Assembly (NCBI RefSeq): GCF_048128805.1
Contig: NC_136003.1
Span: 23,030,840-23,094,839, forward strand
Length of the DNA stretch: 64,000 nt
Origin: Centroberyx gerrardi
Lineage: Eukaryota > Chordata > Actinopteri > Beryciformes > Berycidae
Reading direction: 5' to 3'
Position numbers and translations under genes: made by a program. Below, in pieces: positions 13,061-24,640 of the stretch. How positions within the stretch are numbered: position 1 is the first letter of the stretch; the number at the start of each line of letters is the position of its first letter. Below the pieces are notes generated by a model. It saw nothing but the letters and a program-made list of their open reading frames with translations, was not told where the DNA came from and did not search any database.

Positions 13061-14029
13061 CACCTTGCATATCATCATGACCATAAGTGGTGTTGCTCTG
13101 ACCCATTAACAATGCATTTCAAGCCTTTTCCTTCAATTAGGCACACTTCTCACTCAGATTTCTCTCATCAAATGGTTATTACCACACTGAAGCATATAGC
13201 ATATAGGCTGCTATTGCACAGCATGGTAACTATGGCAAATTACTAAAAATGTGTATTCTTTCAACAGTGCAGATGGCAATCCAGGAACAGCAGATGAGAG
13301 TATTGCCTAGCCAGCTCATTATGTTACAGGAAAGTTTCAGAGATGTGTTACTTCAAATCAGCTGAAACTATCATACAAAACCAGTGCAAGCTCCGACTGG
13401 GAACAAATTGCCACTAACTATTAACAGTGAATATACCTGTTAACCCTGGTTTGAGAAGTGAATTTGAGTTTGGTATAAGATACACAGCCAGTAAGTGTGT
13501 CAGGAAGAGTAACACTGGTTTCTTCTGGAAGTTTTACAGTATGCGTCTCTGCGGCTGACTAAAAAGAAAGTTTCAATAATTGACAACATGGATGGATTTA
13601 ATGTTCCGCAGTCACGCTGCCTAAGTCTGCCGTCGTCAGATGCCTGGTAAGAAGCCACGTGGTGGGCTCTGCTAAAAGCCATAGACATTCATCGTGGCTT
13701 TAATGCTATCAAACTCTAATCTGTCTGGGATTTCATGTGTGTTAACACAGCTACAAATGCAGAGAGCAAACACTTCAACAGCACTACATAAATGTCTCAA
13801 TATATTAACTAGACAATAAACAACCTATTCAATTCCAGGGATTTGCATGAGAAATGTGAGCATTAGCGAACAGAGACAAGTCTTCTCTCTTTCTGAATCT
13901 ACTTTGAGGGGAAGGATGGCTTCAAACATGATCCTTTGTGAGAGGGGATAGGGAAGAGGAGTACAGCCCAACACAGACAGACAAGCCTCTCCGTTTTGGC
14001 ATATCTGGGCTCACAATGCCATAGATTAG

Positions 14030-14180
14030 TAACAGCCTGACCACAGAGCTGAAATAAGCTAATTGCTTAATTAGCTGACCCAATTCGATAAGCTTCTTTT
14101 AGCATATTAACAAGAGCTATGTAACAAATAGTTGTGATTCACGGAGACAGTGTTTATTTATGGAATTACAATAATGAGGA
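14030..14180. promoter_or_regulatory. Candidate conserved non-coding element
   Basis: AAGCTAATTGCTTAATTAGC near 14057 is a near-palindromic pair of ATTA cores of the type bound by PRD-class dimers. AGCATATTAACAAGAGC follows. Enhancer function is inferred. Confidence 0.33.
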
Positions 14181-14589
14181 TCAAATACAAAACATACGGT
14201 CAATGATGCTCCTTTTATGGAACCTCCGCTTTAGAAAATGAAAGCTTTCTTTTATTTCAGCAATATTTTGTGGTCCACAAATTTTGTATTCATTTAAAAC
14301 GGCATGCAGTCTTTGTCCGATCCACATGCAAATGATCCCGGTGCTTATTTGTAATTGACATCAATTTTACGTCCGCTATTCTTCCATGTTTTTGTAGTTC
14401 TTTTAAACAATTAGGCTGCTTCGGGGAATGGTTTGACCGCCCTCTCAATAATTCTGGACATTTGAGCAACGAGGGACAAACGAGAGAAGGGAAAAAAAAA
14501 TCTTATTAGATTGAATGATGATTGAAATGGATTAATTTACATTTTCTGCATGCATACTTTACATACATGATCTTTGCTCAGCACAGGGA

Positions 14590-14725
14590 GTTCTGGGCAA
14601 AAGAGCACTATTTGTATGAGATGAACTCATCTATATGCTAATTCATTGGCATGTAGACCTGCTTCATTTCTTCCATTCAGGACTGTTTACCTATTAGCTC
14701 TTATAGATGCAAAGGGAATTGGAAT
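14590..14725. promoter_or_regulatory. Candidate conserved non-coding element
   Basis: It contains TATATGCTAATTCATTGG near 14632, an octamer-like ATGCTAAT joined to a homeodomain core, and CCTATTAGCTCTTATAG near 14690, in non-repetitive sequence. Confidence 0.3.
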
Positions 14726-17559
14726 ATTAAAACCAAAAAGCTAAGGAATACAGAGCATTAGCAGTACATCACCTGTTATTATATTTATATTAGGGTGGCA
14801 TTCCTGCCCTTTGTTTAAGCTGTAACCAAAAGCCAACTTCCAAGACACTTATTACAAATAAAATAAGCCATCTCTTTCACTTAAGTGAGACTTGTTGCCC
14901 CTGACAAAGGCATAGCAGGTTTTCAGAAGTCCTTTAAAGGACCGGGCTAGACTGTTCCCTGCTGAAAACCATCTCAGGTTTAAATGAGGAGCAATCTGAG
15001 GCTGAAAGACTGAAAACAACTTTCATTTTTAGGCATTTCGCATGCATTTCCCAGGTTTTTAAAGCACTATAATATTCTTTTGTACCATACGCTACACAGA
15101 GTACGATTCATAACATTGCCGAGTAAAAAAAGAAATGAGTGAAATGTTGCACGGAAACACTAACATGACCTTATAAGGAGATGTTTGACAGATCGCATTA
15201 CAAGTGAGGCCTAAATGCTAATGTAATTTCATATGAACCAGGCTGAAAGAGATGCAATCGACCATTCCTGATTCAGACGACTGTTGTGTTTAAGAGGATG
15301 ACAACCCCTTTCTTATTGTCTATGTAATTCACCAAAATTGCCACTTACAGCCGCTAAGAGTAGGACGTTTCATCTCCAAGCTTCCTCTGGTCTTTGCTAC
15401 TCATCCCATTTCTACTTCCTCCAAAAGTGCCACCACTTCATTAACCTTGCCAGGCATGAGATAAGAGAGGCAGTGCATCAAAGCTGCCTGCCCACAGAGA
15501 GAACAGAGCCCAGTCTCCACTACACAGCAGCCATCAGACACACTGGCAGACACACAGTCCACAACCCATCCAACACTCAGAAAGGACCTTTTGTGTTCCA
15601 AAACTGTCATTCATAAACGGATTTGTGAGCAGTAGATCATTATGTTTTAAATATGATTCGAAGTGGGGCGAAAACATTTAGTTGTTCCCAAGGTTTTTTA
15701 TGGGAGGGCTTGATTGGGAAAGAATGCAGAATAATTGGTTTGGGTCAGACTAATGCAGAACTGTGATGTACGTGTATGTGGTTTCTCATGACACTGTTGT
15801 AAGGGGAGTTCAGGTATATAGCTTTGTCATCACTGTGACCTATACACTTAATACCTCGCATAAAAAAAACACTCAAGAAGAAAAGCATCAGAGACAACTT
15901 CAGCCAGATGAGTAACAACTTCTGACTTTCTCAAAGCACGAAAGTAGATGGTAGGAAATGTATTAACTGAGTCACAATATTGTTTTACTTGCACCACATA
16001 CAAATCTCTCTGGTGCATTTAATCCCTCTACCCACAGTTTCTCAGAAAGGAGGATATAAATTATTTTCCTTTGGTGGAAACTGCAAATCCCTGTCTGGAT
16101 TCTGTTAAAAGGCTTAAAATGTCACTAAATGCCAAGGCTGAGACTCCTGCTAACACGTAGGTCTTTAAGACAAGATGTTAAAGCGTTGAAAGTTACCTGA
16201 AATTGATGAGGTTAATATTCTTATCGCAAACTGAGGCTTCTGTGAAAGTGGATATTGAAAATAGCCAGGTAACCCTTCATATTAGAGGCTATCACAGGGA
16301 TTAACAGTATAAACACCAATTACACATTTAATTGTTTATTGTCATAGTATTTAGAAAACATGCTACAATGCATAAATTAAAAGGATTGGAACACGCAGAG
16401 GGAGGCTTGCCACAATGTAGTATCACGATAAGTATACATATCAATGAAGAAACGCCTCGGAAACTGTAAAATACCACCGAATGAGAAAACGTCCCCAAAA
16501 ATAACAAGTCAAACTGCTGAATGCTGTGCTGTAAATGAGTAATTTACCATGAATATCCCTCTCTATCCCTTTACCGCCATATGAATTTCCAAACGACGTT
16601 ATAGTAGCATGGAGGGGTCTGTCACTGAAATTTGAAATAGAGGACAAAGGGCCACCAAGCAAATAGGTTTTTTAGACGCCAGCCTCTGAGTTCTCTGCCA
16701 ATGTGAATCAGAGGTAAAATACAGTGCATTAAGTCGACCTCTGAGGCAGCACAGAGGAGGGTAGAGTGAGACATTCTGCTATCTATTAAGACTTGCGTTA
16801 TGTATATATTGTGTTTGGAAGGAATTTTACTGATCCACAAAACCAGCAGGAACGGATAAGAGTGAGTCCCTAAGACCATGTGGTAAGCAACTGCAGTGCA
16901 GAATCTCAGGCAAGTTAAAAGTTGCTGTGCCGTTAAGGAGAAAGTCTGGCAGAATCCTGCATGCCCGCTGATAACATGGTTGGATTAAGGATGTTTAAGG
17001 GAAGTGAAAATTATTCATTTGAGATGGATGAAAGCTGCACTTGTCAAGTCTACCAGTCATGCACTTTATACATTTCATTTCCACTAGCCAGCATGCATAA
17101 TTTCTCCTCAATGCAAATTTCTACACACTGAAATTGTGAGCATATTTACCCCGCTCCCTTAACACATTCTCTGACACAGAAAATGGATCATCTCTATTGA
17201 ACAGGGAACAAAACAATGCAATTTTGTTTGCAGAGGTGTGAGAATCTAATTTTGTGCAGCGAGATAAAGTCACAAGACTTGGTAGAATACAAACAATAAT
17301 AACTTTCATTTGAAATCATGCTTAAATCAAAGATCAGAATAAAGGGGCGTCGCTTCGTGCCCTGCTCATCAGAATGACATCTATGGAAATAATTTTAGCA
17401 CATGCCCAATTATCTGTACAGTCTCCATGTCAGTCCACTATTAGGAGGGTAATTACTGGATTTAAGTCACAAAAGTCTCCTCTTGGCCTCAGTGTTGGTC
17501 TAAGAGCCTAGTAACTGAGTATATATATCTGTCTCTCTATACAAATATTATGATCTCTC

Positions 17560-17700
17560 TGATGAGAATTAAGTCTCCAGCCTGGATGGCCAATAAATTA
17601 GAGGCACGCTTCTCGTTTACTCATCAGAGCTAATGAGCCTGATAAAATTACCTCGAGGATCATAATTACAGGCTAGTGGCAGAGAGACTCTGGCACTCGG
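17560..17700. promoter_or_regulatory. Candidate conserved non-coding element
   Basis: CAATAAATTAGAGGC, CAGAGCTAATGAGCC and GATCATAATTACAGG are clustered just before a CA repeat. Seen directly; function inferred. Confidence 0.3.
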
Positions 17701-17708
17701 AATAAGAC

Positions 17709-17709
<1 letters not shown>

Positions 17710-17746
<37 letters not shown>
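17710..17746. repeat. (CA)n microsatellite
   Basis: About 18 CA units. Confidence 0.97.
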
Positions 17747-17749
<3 letters not shown>

Positions 17750-18169
17750 TTTAGATTGTGCAGCAAGTTTCAACACACAACAGCTAACCTACAAGATCAC
17801 CAAGCGCTCCTGATGTCTTAATAGAATAACAGAAACAATATCAATGTGTACAAGCAAAGATGCATTGTACATTTTCATTTAGATATAAACAATAACAATT
17901 TATTCATTTAATCAGACATATAGGTTCTATATTTTTTGGCGTCATTACATAAAAAAAATAAAAAAAAATGACCAGAAATGTTATACTGTGAGGTGCTGAA
18001 CGATATTACAATTTCCACCTTTCTGTCAGAGCAGTTCAAACAGATTTTTACCACCCTTTCATAAAGATTAAGCACTTCATGGGTAATGGCATATTTTAAT
18101 GAACGATGGCAGCCTGGACACAAGAGCTCACCTCAGAGGATTCCATTTCATCACACATTCACAGGATGA

Positions 18170-18400
18170 ATTGTTTTACTTATGAATATTAATGTCCCTC
18201 TAATTTGAGGCTGTTGTTAATGCTTGTCGCTAGGAGCTTGGCAAATCAGGTCCCATTCCTGTTAAAACCATGTATTAGACACCCCCCTGACACTAAGCCC
18301 TCGCCTTTGATTCTTAATTGCAGAAGTGCAAGCATTTGCAGTAGATGGGGCGCAAAGCTTTAATTAACTCTAATATCACACATATTCAGTCTTGACTGTC
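18170..18400. promoter_or_regulatory. Candidate conserved non-coding element
   Basis: GAATATTAATGTCCC, GATTCTTAATTGCAG and GCTTTAATTAACTCTAATATC lie in a complex block containing a GC-richer core near 18280-18310. There is no open reading frame of note. Confidence 0.3.
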
Positions 18401-20017
18401 ACCCACATCACGCATGGCATTCTGTACCAATATCATCCCCAGCTCTGCTCAGCTAGAAAGATTGTGTTCCAAGTTCATGATCACAATTTCATGCATCTCA
18501 AAATGAGGGATATGTAGTTTATAAGTAGCTGCAATATATTGACGCGAGTAAATTATCTTGATGCCGTCCTTAAAAACCCATATTAAATGCATATACTGAT
18601 GCAGCTCCGTGAATGATCACTACACGGCTTTGATGCTACGGAGTCCCAACATTGTTGGTCTCCTGCTCAAAGTAAAGTCTGATCTCGGCTGTTGTTGCAT
18701 CAACAGTCATTGGTGAAGCTTGTAATGTGGTTTATGCAATGATAAAAAGTTCAGAGGCATGTTTAAATTGAAGGAAGTGTGTCAAATGAAACCGTTATTA
18801 AGTAAATAATTCAACCTCTCAAACGTACTAATCTTCAAAGGATTTATTGGACAACAGAGTATAAGTTTAAAAATATTATAAATAGATACATTAAGTACAC
18901 ACCATTCATTATCACTTCTAAAACGCTATTACAGTACATTCCTTACAAATAGTGGGAATACCACTTTCACAGATGAGTGACTACGCACGTCAACAATGTT
19001 AAATTTAAACATTATAATAGCCCAGGTATGGAGCAATTCTTTAGCAGATATTAGTAAAGAGTAATGTTTAATTAAACCAGGTTCGAAGATAAAGAGCTCA
19101 ATACAACCTATAGTTTATAAGCCTTCCCTGGCCATAAGCTACTGCTCTACCTAATCCTCTTTCACATAACATTATTGCATCAGCACAGCTGAACATTTTG
19201 CAGCATTTATAAAATTAGCAAAGAAATTAACTGTCTGTACTGTGGCAAATTGGATTTTCAAGTTCTCGCCTTCTGATACTGCATACCCAGGCTGCCACCT
19301 ACAGTACAGCAGGAGAGGAACTACAGTCTGCAACAAGGGAGCTCAACATGTGTGGCTCTGGTATCCATTTTACACTAAAGCTATTCAAACTTAATTGTCA
19401 AGGTTTTTTCTCCTGTTAATATCCTTCAAGTAATTTTGTTAAAATCCATTAAATAAATATTGAAATAATTTCATTTTGGATCAACAGTATCAAAGAATTA
19501 CATTTTTGTTCTTATATTTGCATGTGTAACAGCTAGCGTTTCCCCTGTATATTTTTATGACAGTGGTGGTCGAGGGTACGTTCAGATTTTGGCTCCACAT
19601 CCTTTCTGTTTTTTGACCCAGTGCATGTTGGTTTGCTCAAACTATTAATTCGATACGTCACTACGATGAAGACAATTCTTCTAAATATTCGCCCCACAAT
19701 CTGTAACAAACATTTCTATCAGTGGTGGCAATTTTTCTTGTGGCACGAGCCCACTGCTGTCTAATGAATAAAAGGGAAACGCTTGCAGATGCATTTCATT
19801 TCTATAATTTTAACCCTAACCCTTTTTTTAAACAGTGAAAAACCATGATGTGAAGAAAAAAAAAAAAGGACCTCTGCCAAAAAAAGAAATAAAATTAAAC
19901 ATAAGCACAGATGATTGAATCACAACTCCCCATATAACAAATTCTCACTTCACTTAAATAACACCAAACTAAGAATTCAAGGTGAATCTTTAAACCATAA
20001 CATATTTTACCTAAACA

Positions 20018-20023
20018 TTTATT
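20018..20023 (-). terminator. Candidate MICALL2 polyadenylation signal AATAAA
   Basis: AATAAA on the minus strand (TTTATT on plus) lies about 250 bases downstream of the MICALL2 stop codon. It is the closest canonical signal I find. The interval 20024-20272 would then be the 3' untranslated region. Confidence 0.45.
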
Positions 20024-20272
20024 CAGTCTGAAACATTCAGAAACAATAACCAGAAACAAAGATTTTAAATGAAACACGTGATTTGATCCATTACAGTTTG
20101 CTTTCTAATTTGACATCTCTCTCCTTGCCATAAAAAGACTTTTCTCGTTAGCACAATATGTACTGCTGTCCTTCCAGATAAAAAGCATTAAAAATAAGAT
20201 CCACTGTGAATGAGAACATGATTCTCAGGTCCTGCAGCGAGGTGCGGCAGCTCAGTCAAATTCCCCCGAGGA

Positions 20273-23200
20273 TCATTCCACTAGTCTTTTACTTCTTCGC
20301 CTGAACAGTTTTGAGATGGAGGATTTCCTCTTATTTTTGGCTCTCTTTACTCCTATTCATAACAAAAAAAAAAAAAAAAAGGTTTTTAACAAAGTATTAG
20401 AACGGTGCATCTAATGGGAAAAACTCATCTCAAAAGAAAAGCATTTTAAACAATACTTACCAAGATTCCTCATCATTTCATTCAACTGCTGATCCTCCTC
20501 CACCTCCCTGAAATTGATAAAAAAATAAAATAAACGGTACTCTCACTACAATTAAGCCTTTAGTCTCGTTTTCATCTCAAACTGTTCAAGTGAATAGAGT
20601 TAATTGTGCAATCCAAAACTATAGGCTACACATGAATGACTGTTTTGCATTAGCTATCACTCTAGTAATGTAAAAAATGAATTATGAAACGGCACTGTGT
20701 TACCTTAACCTGTCTTCATCCAACCCCTCCACAATGGCATTTCTACCATCCACAATCTCCACCAGTCTCTCCATCAGCCTCTTCTCCCGCTGCTGCTCCT
20801 CTCTGGACTTTAAATGATCTGTCGCACCAAGTTGACACAGTGACTTCAGTGTGGGACAAGGAAGTAATGGAGCTGATGGTGCAGGAGCAGGAGAGCCTGT
20901 GATCCCTTACCTGGCGTCTCCAGCAGCCTGCGAAGTTCCCCCTCCACACCTGGCTGCTGCTGCTCCAGGTCCTGAGTCCTGGCTCTGCATTCATTAATCA
21001 TTCATTAATCATTCATTAATCACGGCTACTTTATGCACTTAAAAACCAGGCACAAAAAAAAGCAAGACCCGATTTATTATGTGCATCACGTCACACATAT
21101 CCCAAAACTGTAAACAGTCTTGCACGAATCGATTTGGTTTGAGAGTTAATGAGTTTGAATTTGTCCCAAGTGATGTCACGCCGAGGACAATTGCGTGCTG
21201 TTAAATACAGTTTATTGGAATAATGACAATTGATAGAATGGCCTCCATTCTACTATTGGAAAACAGTTCAAGGTAGGAAGTTGTTTATTGTCTATTTTTA
21301 ACGTTAGGAATAAAAAATCTATCCAATCTAAAGACCATAGTAAAAATCTTTCTGGGAGAATCGATTTACGCTGGAGGAAGAAACAAAAGAAGTTCAGATG
21401 TATTACAGATGAAGTGCCCATTTAATAATCTCATTATATATCTGGCATTCAGGTAATAAGCTATAGAGCAAGTAGAACTCACATGTAGACAAGCTCCGAT
21501 TCCTTCCTAACGTACATCTGCTTCTTTTGGATGAGGTTGAACCAGTCAACCATCAGTGGGTCCATCAAAACGTCCCCTTCTCCCTCTGAAACACACACCG
21601 CCAAGTTTTAAAAAGCAATTAGTGATACATTATTAATGAGATAAGTGACTGCACATAAGGTTTTATTATGGTCAAGTTTGAACATGTGAGCATTGATGTA
21701 CAGTACACACACTGGATGCTCTGATGGAGATTTAATGAATCAATTGTGATCAGTTTATTTATATTATTATATATATTTATATATTTTAGCCAATAACCCT
21801 CTGATACCTGTAGATTTTCTACAATCTGAATAAAAGTGCCATTATTAACCTTACGATGGTTTCTACTCTCTAATGCGACTCAAAAAAATAGACTAACTGC
21901 TTTGACTTGTGAGTATATCAGATCCTGTAGTGACACATTAAGCTCCAAGAATGTATTTGGATAGCAATAAAAAAAAAACATAAAAACAAATATTTTGGCT
22001 CTGTGCTCTTAGGACTGTGGATGATGTTAAATAACAAGTTGTAGAATAATTTTCAGGATACGTTAGATAAGGTTAGTTAAGAAAAACAAAATCTCAATTC
22101 ATTTTACTTTCACAAGATTTTTGTCATCACCAGACTGCATTACTTACATGATGATGAAGTTGAATGTGATATCAAATGAAGTTGTTGGCTGACTGGGCTT
22201 GTACTGTATGCAGCAAGTTGATGGCAGCCCAGGTTTGTTGAGACAGAGGGTGTGCTCACCTCCTGGGACCCTGTCAAGACTTCACCTAGAGCGCTGCACT
22301 TTAATGTAGCCCCAAAACTACTCATCTAAATGATTAACTTTGGGGTAACTTTAACCAGATGGTAAAGCAGCGGTTTAATCCATCTTATTATAAATCACAG
22401 AGCCAACATATTGTAGATGGAGACTGTAGCTTATCATAAACCCAGTGCTTTAAACAGCAGGTCAGCATGAATGTTATAAATGTTGAAAAATATTGCCTCT
22501 TCATTGATAAGTCTGGTTAATTATTAGTTTCACTCACTGCTGAGGAATGTTCAAATAATGTTGCATGCATTTCTAATAGAGAACATGGCAACATTCCTTT
22601 ATTTTCCCTGAAAGCTCCTGACAATATTTTATTTTGCCCTGGGTTCAGTTCAGCACAAGACATTTTATTACAGAGAAAACAGAGGAGCGCCAGTATCCAT
22701 TCCTCATCTAGGGGAGAACAAATTAAGATCAAACCTTTTGACGAGTTAAATGGCCCCCCATTAACCAGGACAGAGGCTGTAGAGCAGCTCAGACGGGCTT
22801 CAGAACAAAGTGCAGATTGTCATCACAACTTATTTGACGACGACTTAGAGAAAATCCAACAGGGGTTAACTTTACCCTTAATACTTCTTGCACTCTGAAA
22901 GGGGAAAGACCATGTCCAAAAAGTGCTGTCATTTTTCACCTAATATTGAACACCCAAAGCACAGTGAAGCCGTCTGTACTTTATTTGACACCCAAAGTGA
23001 CTAATATATAGATTTAAAATATCAAAAGAGGGCTGCTGTGTAAATATTTTCCTAACTCAGTGTAGATGGTAGTGATTTTTTTGCCCACTACTATGGTATG
23101 CACTGCAACACAGCGCTCGTCAGACCCAGGACTCGCATGGGTAGTCATGCCAACGGCTTTATTTTCTGCTTCACCAAGTCAGCTCAGAATACCTGAGTAG

Positions 23201-24640
23201 GTGGATCAATTGATTTTTAGAGTGAATACTTGCCGATACCAATTAGCGGCCAATTGATAAAAACATCAATAAACACTAACACACCCCAAAACACACTTGC
23301 AGTGAAGAATGGGCTGGACAGGGACTCAGGACGGGACTGTCCCATCACCAGAAGAAACATGCTTTCATTCTGAATTGAACCTGAGTGCCAAGGTTTAGTT
23401 TTACCGCTGCAAACTCCAGCTCAGAAGCATTTGATCTCCTAGGTGGTGTGGAATTGATGTCAAATTCTTGGCCAAAACGACGGCGCGCTCAGGCTTCCAG
23501 GGCAGCGCGTGGAAAAGGAGTAAGCAATCGAGCAGAATATATATTACTACGCCCAAGCCATGTTGACCTTGAGCAAAGCAATCAGAACCCCGACTCCCAC
23601 TTCCTCAAAAGAGGAAGCAGCATCCCTGTGGGTTGTCTATGCCTCTCACCTCATTTGGTGATAGAAACAGTAATAGAAATAGCTGGTCAACCCCCCCACT
23701 CCCCTACCCACCCACCCACCCACCCAACCTCAGGCTGTAGTTGACTGTGTGTATGTGTGTGTGTGTGTGTGTGTCCAAGTGAAGTAACCATTTCACCATG
23801 AGAACAACTCGACACCAGAGATACACACAGAAAAATAAAAGGTGCGAACTGGAACTGAAAATGCTTCTTAGGAGTGATGCCATAGAAGAACCTTTTCTGG
23901 TTCCACAAAGAACCTTTCGGACCAAGGTTCTTCATGCTTGATGTTTTGCCCTCTAGTCTTGTTTACCTGCATTGTGTTTTTGTTTATCTGCCCTGGTATA
24001 GCCTCATTTGCAATTGCACAATATATACTATGGAGGCGTTTGGACATTTATGCCATCATCCACCATCCAATAACTAAGAATTAAGAACCTTTTAATATCC
24101 CAAAGAACCATATATTCTTTAAAAGGTTCCTGAAAGGTTCTTTGTGGAGCCAGAAATGGTTCTTCTATGGCGTCACTCCAAAGATGGTTCAAGTTCACAC
24201 CTTTATTTTTCTGTGTGTGCTCACACTAAAGTAGTAGAGGGATTCAGCTGTTTACACAAATACAGTAAAATACTGACAAAGAAGTTTGTGTGGAAGTTGT
24301 TGCATGTCGCCAGGCGCAGAGATGGAAAATTAACCATCAAACTCATATTCTGCCTCAGCATCAGTCAGGTTCATTTTCAAAATAGCACGACTTGTTTTTG
24401 ACACGTTACGATTCATTTTCTTTGCCCGCTTGAACGAGGAGGAGGGAGGAAGAGAGGGGAAGACGGGGAGTTGCGGGGGAGGAGCGATGATGACGCAGAG
24501 AGTGCAGGGAAAGTACCTTCCTCACAGCTGCGAAGTTTCTTCTCCAGCTCCACGCCTTCTTTTTCCAAGTCGCTCAAGTTTGTCTCAATATCGCTCAGCT
24601 CCTTCACAATCTGATCCGCTGGGATGTGATGAGCCTTAAT
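20273..24640 (-). CDS. MICALL2: MICALL2 exons 12-17: bMERB (Rab-binding) domain and basic tail
   Basis: From about residue 592 the protein is charged and helical: [19 protein letters not shown], then [59 protein letters not shown] and [14 protein letters not shown]. This is the bivalent MICAL/EHBP Rab-binding (bMERB) coiled coil. The last exon adds a strongly basic tail ([20 protein letters not shown]), possibly membrane- or actin-contacting. The 2.9-kb intron 21586-24516 is the longest of the gene and holds a fold-back transposon. Confidence 0.92.

Larger units (their letters stand above)
1..20017. other. Gene desert, AT-rich, candidate regulatory landscape
   Basis: I find no convincing exon here on either strand. 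The longest open frames (about 118 codons or fewer) run through microsatellites or lack splice signals and recognisable protein content. The stretch is AT-rich with many TAATTA, CTAATTA and ATTAAT cores grouped in islands, with simple repeats and one or two dispersed-repeat remnants between them. Such deserts commonly flank developmental homeobox genes, and UNCX is the neighbour expected on this side from the human gene order. A long non-coding RNA cannot be excluded by eye. The most island-like segments are listed separately. Confidence 0.6.

Noticed and set aside
19811..19825. TAACCC repeats resembling telomeric sequence
   Set aside because: Only about two units; too short to be an interstitial telomere.
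22140..22190. Possible C/D snoRNA (ATGATGA ... CTGA) in a MICALL2 intron
   Set aside because: No terminal stem and no clear C'/D' boxes; the motifs are short enough to occur by chance.
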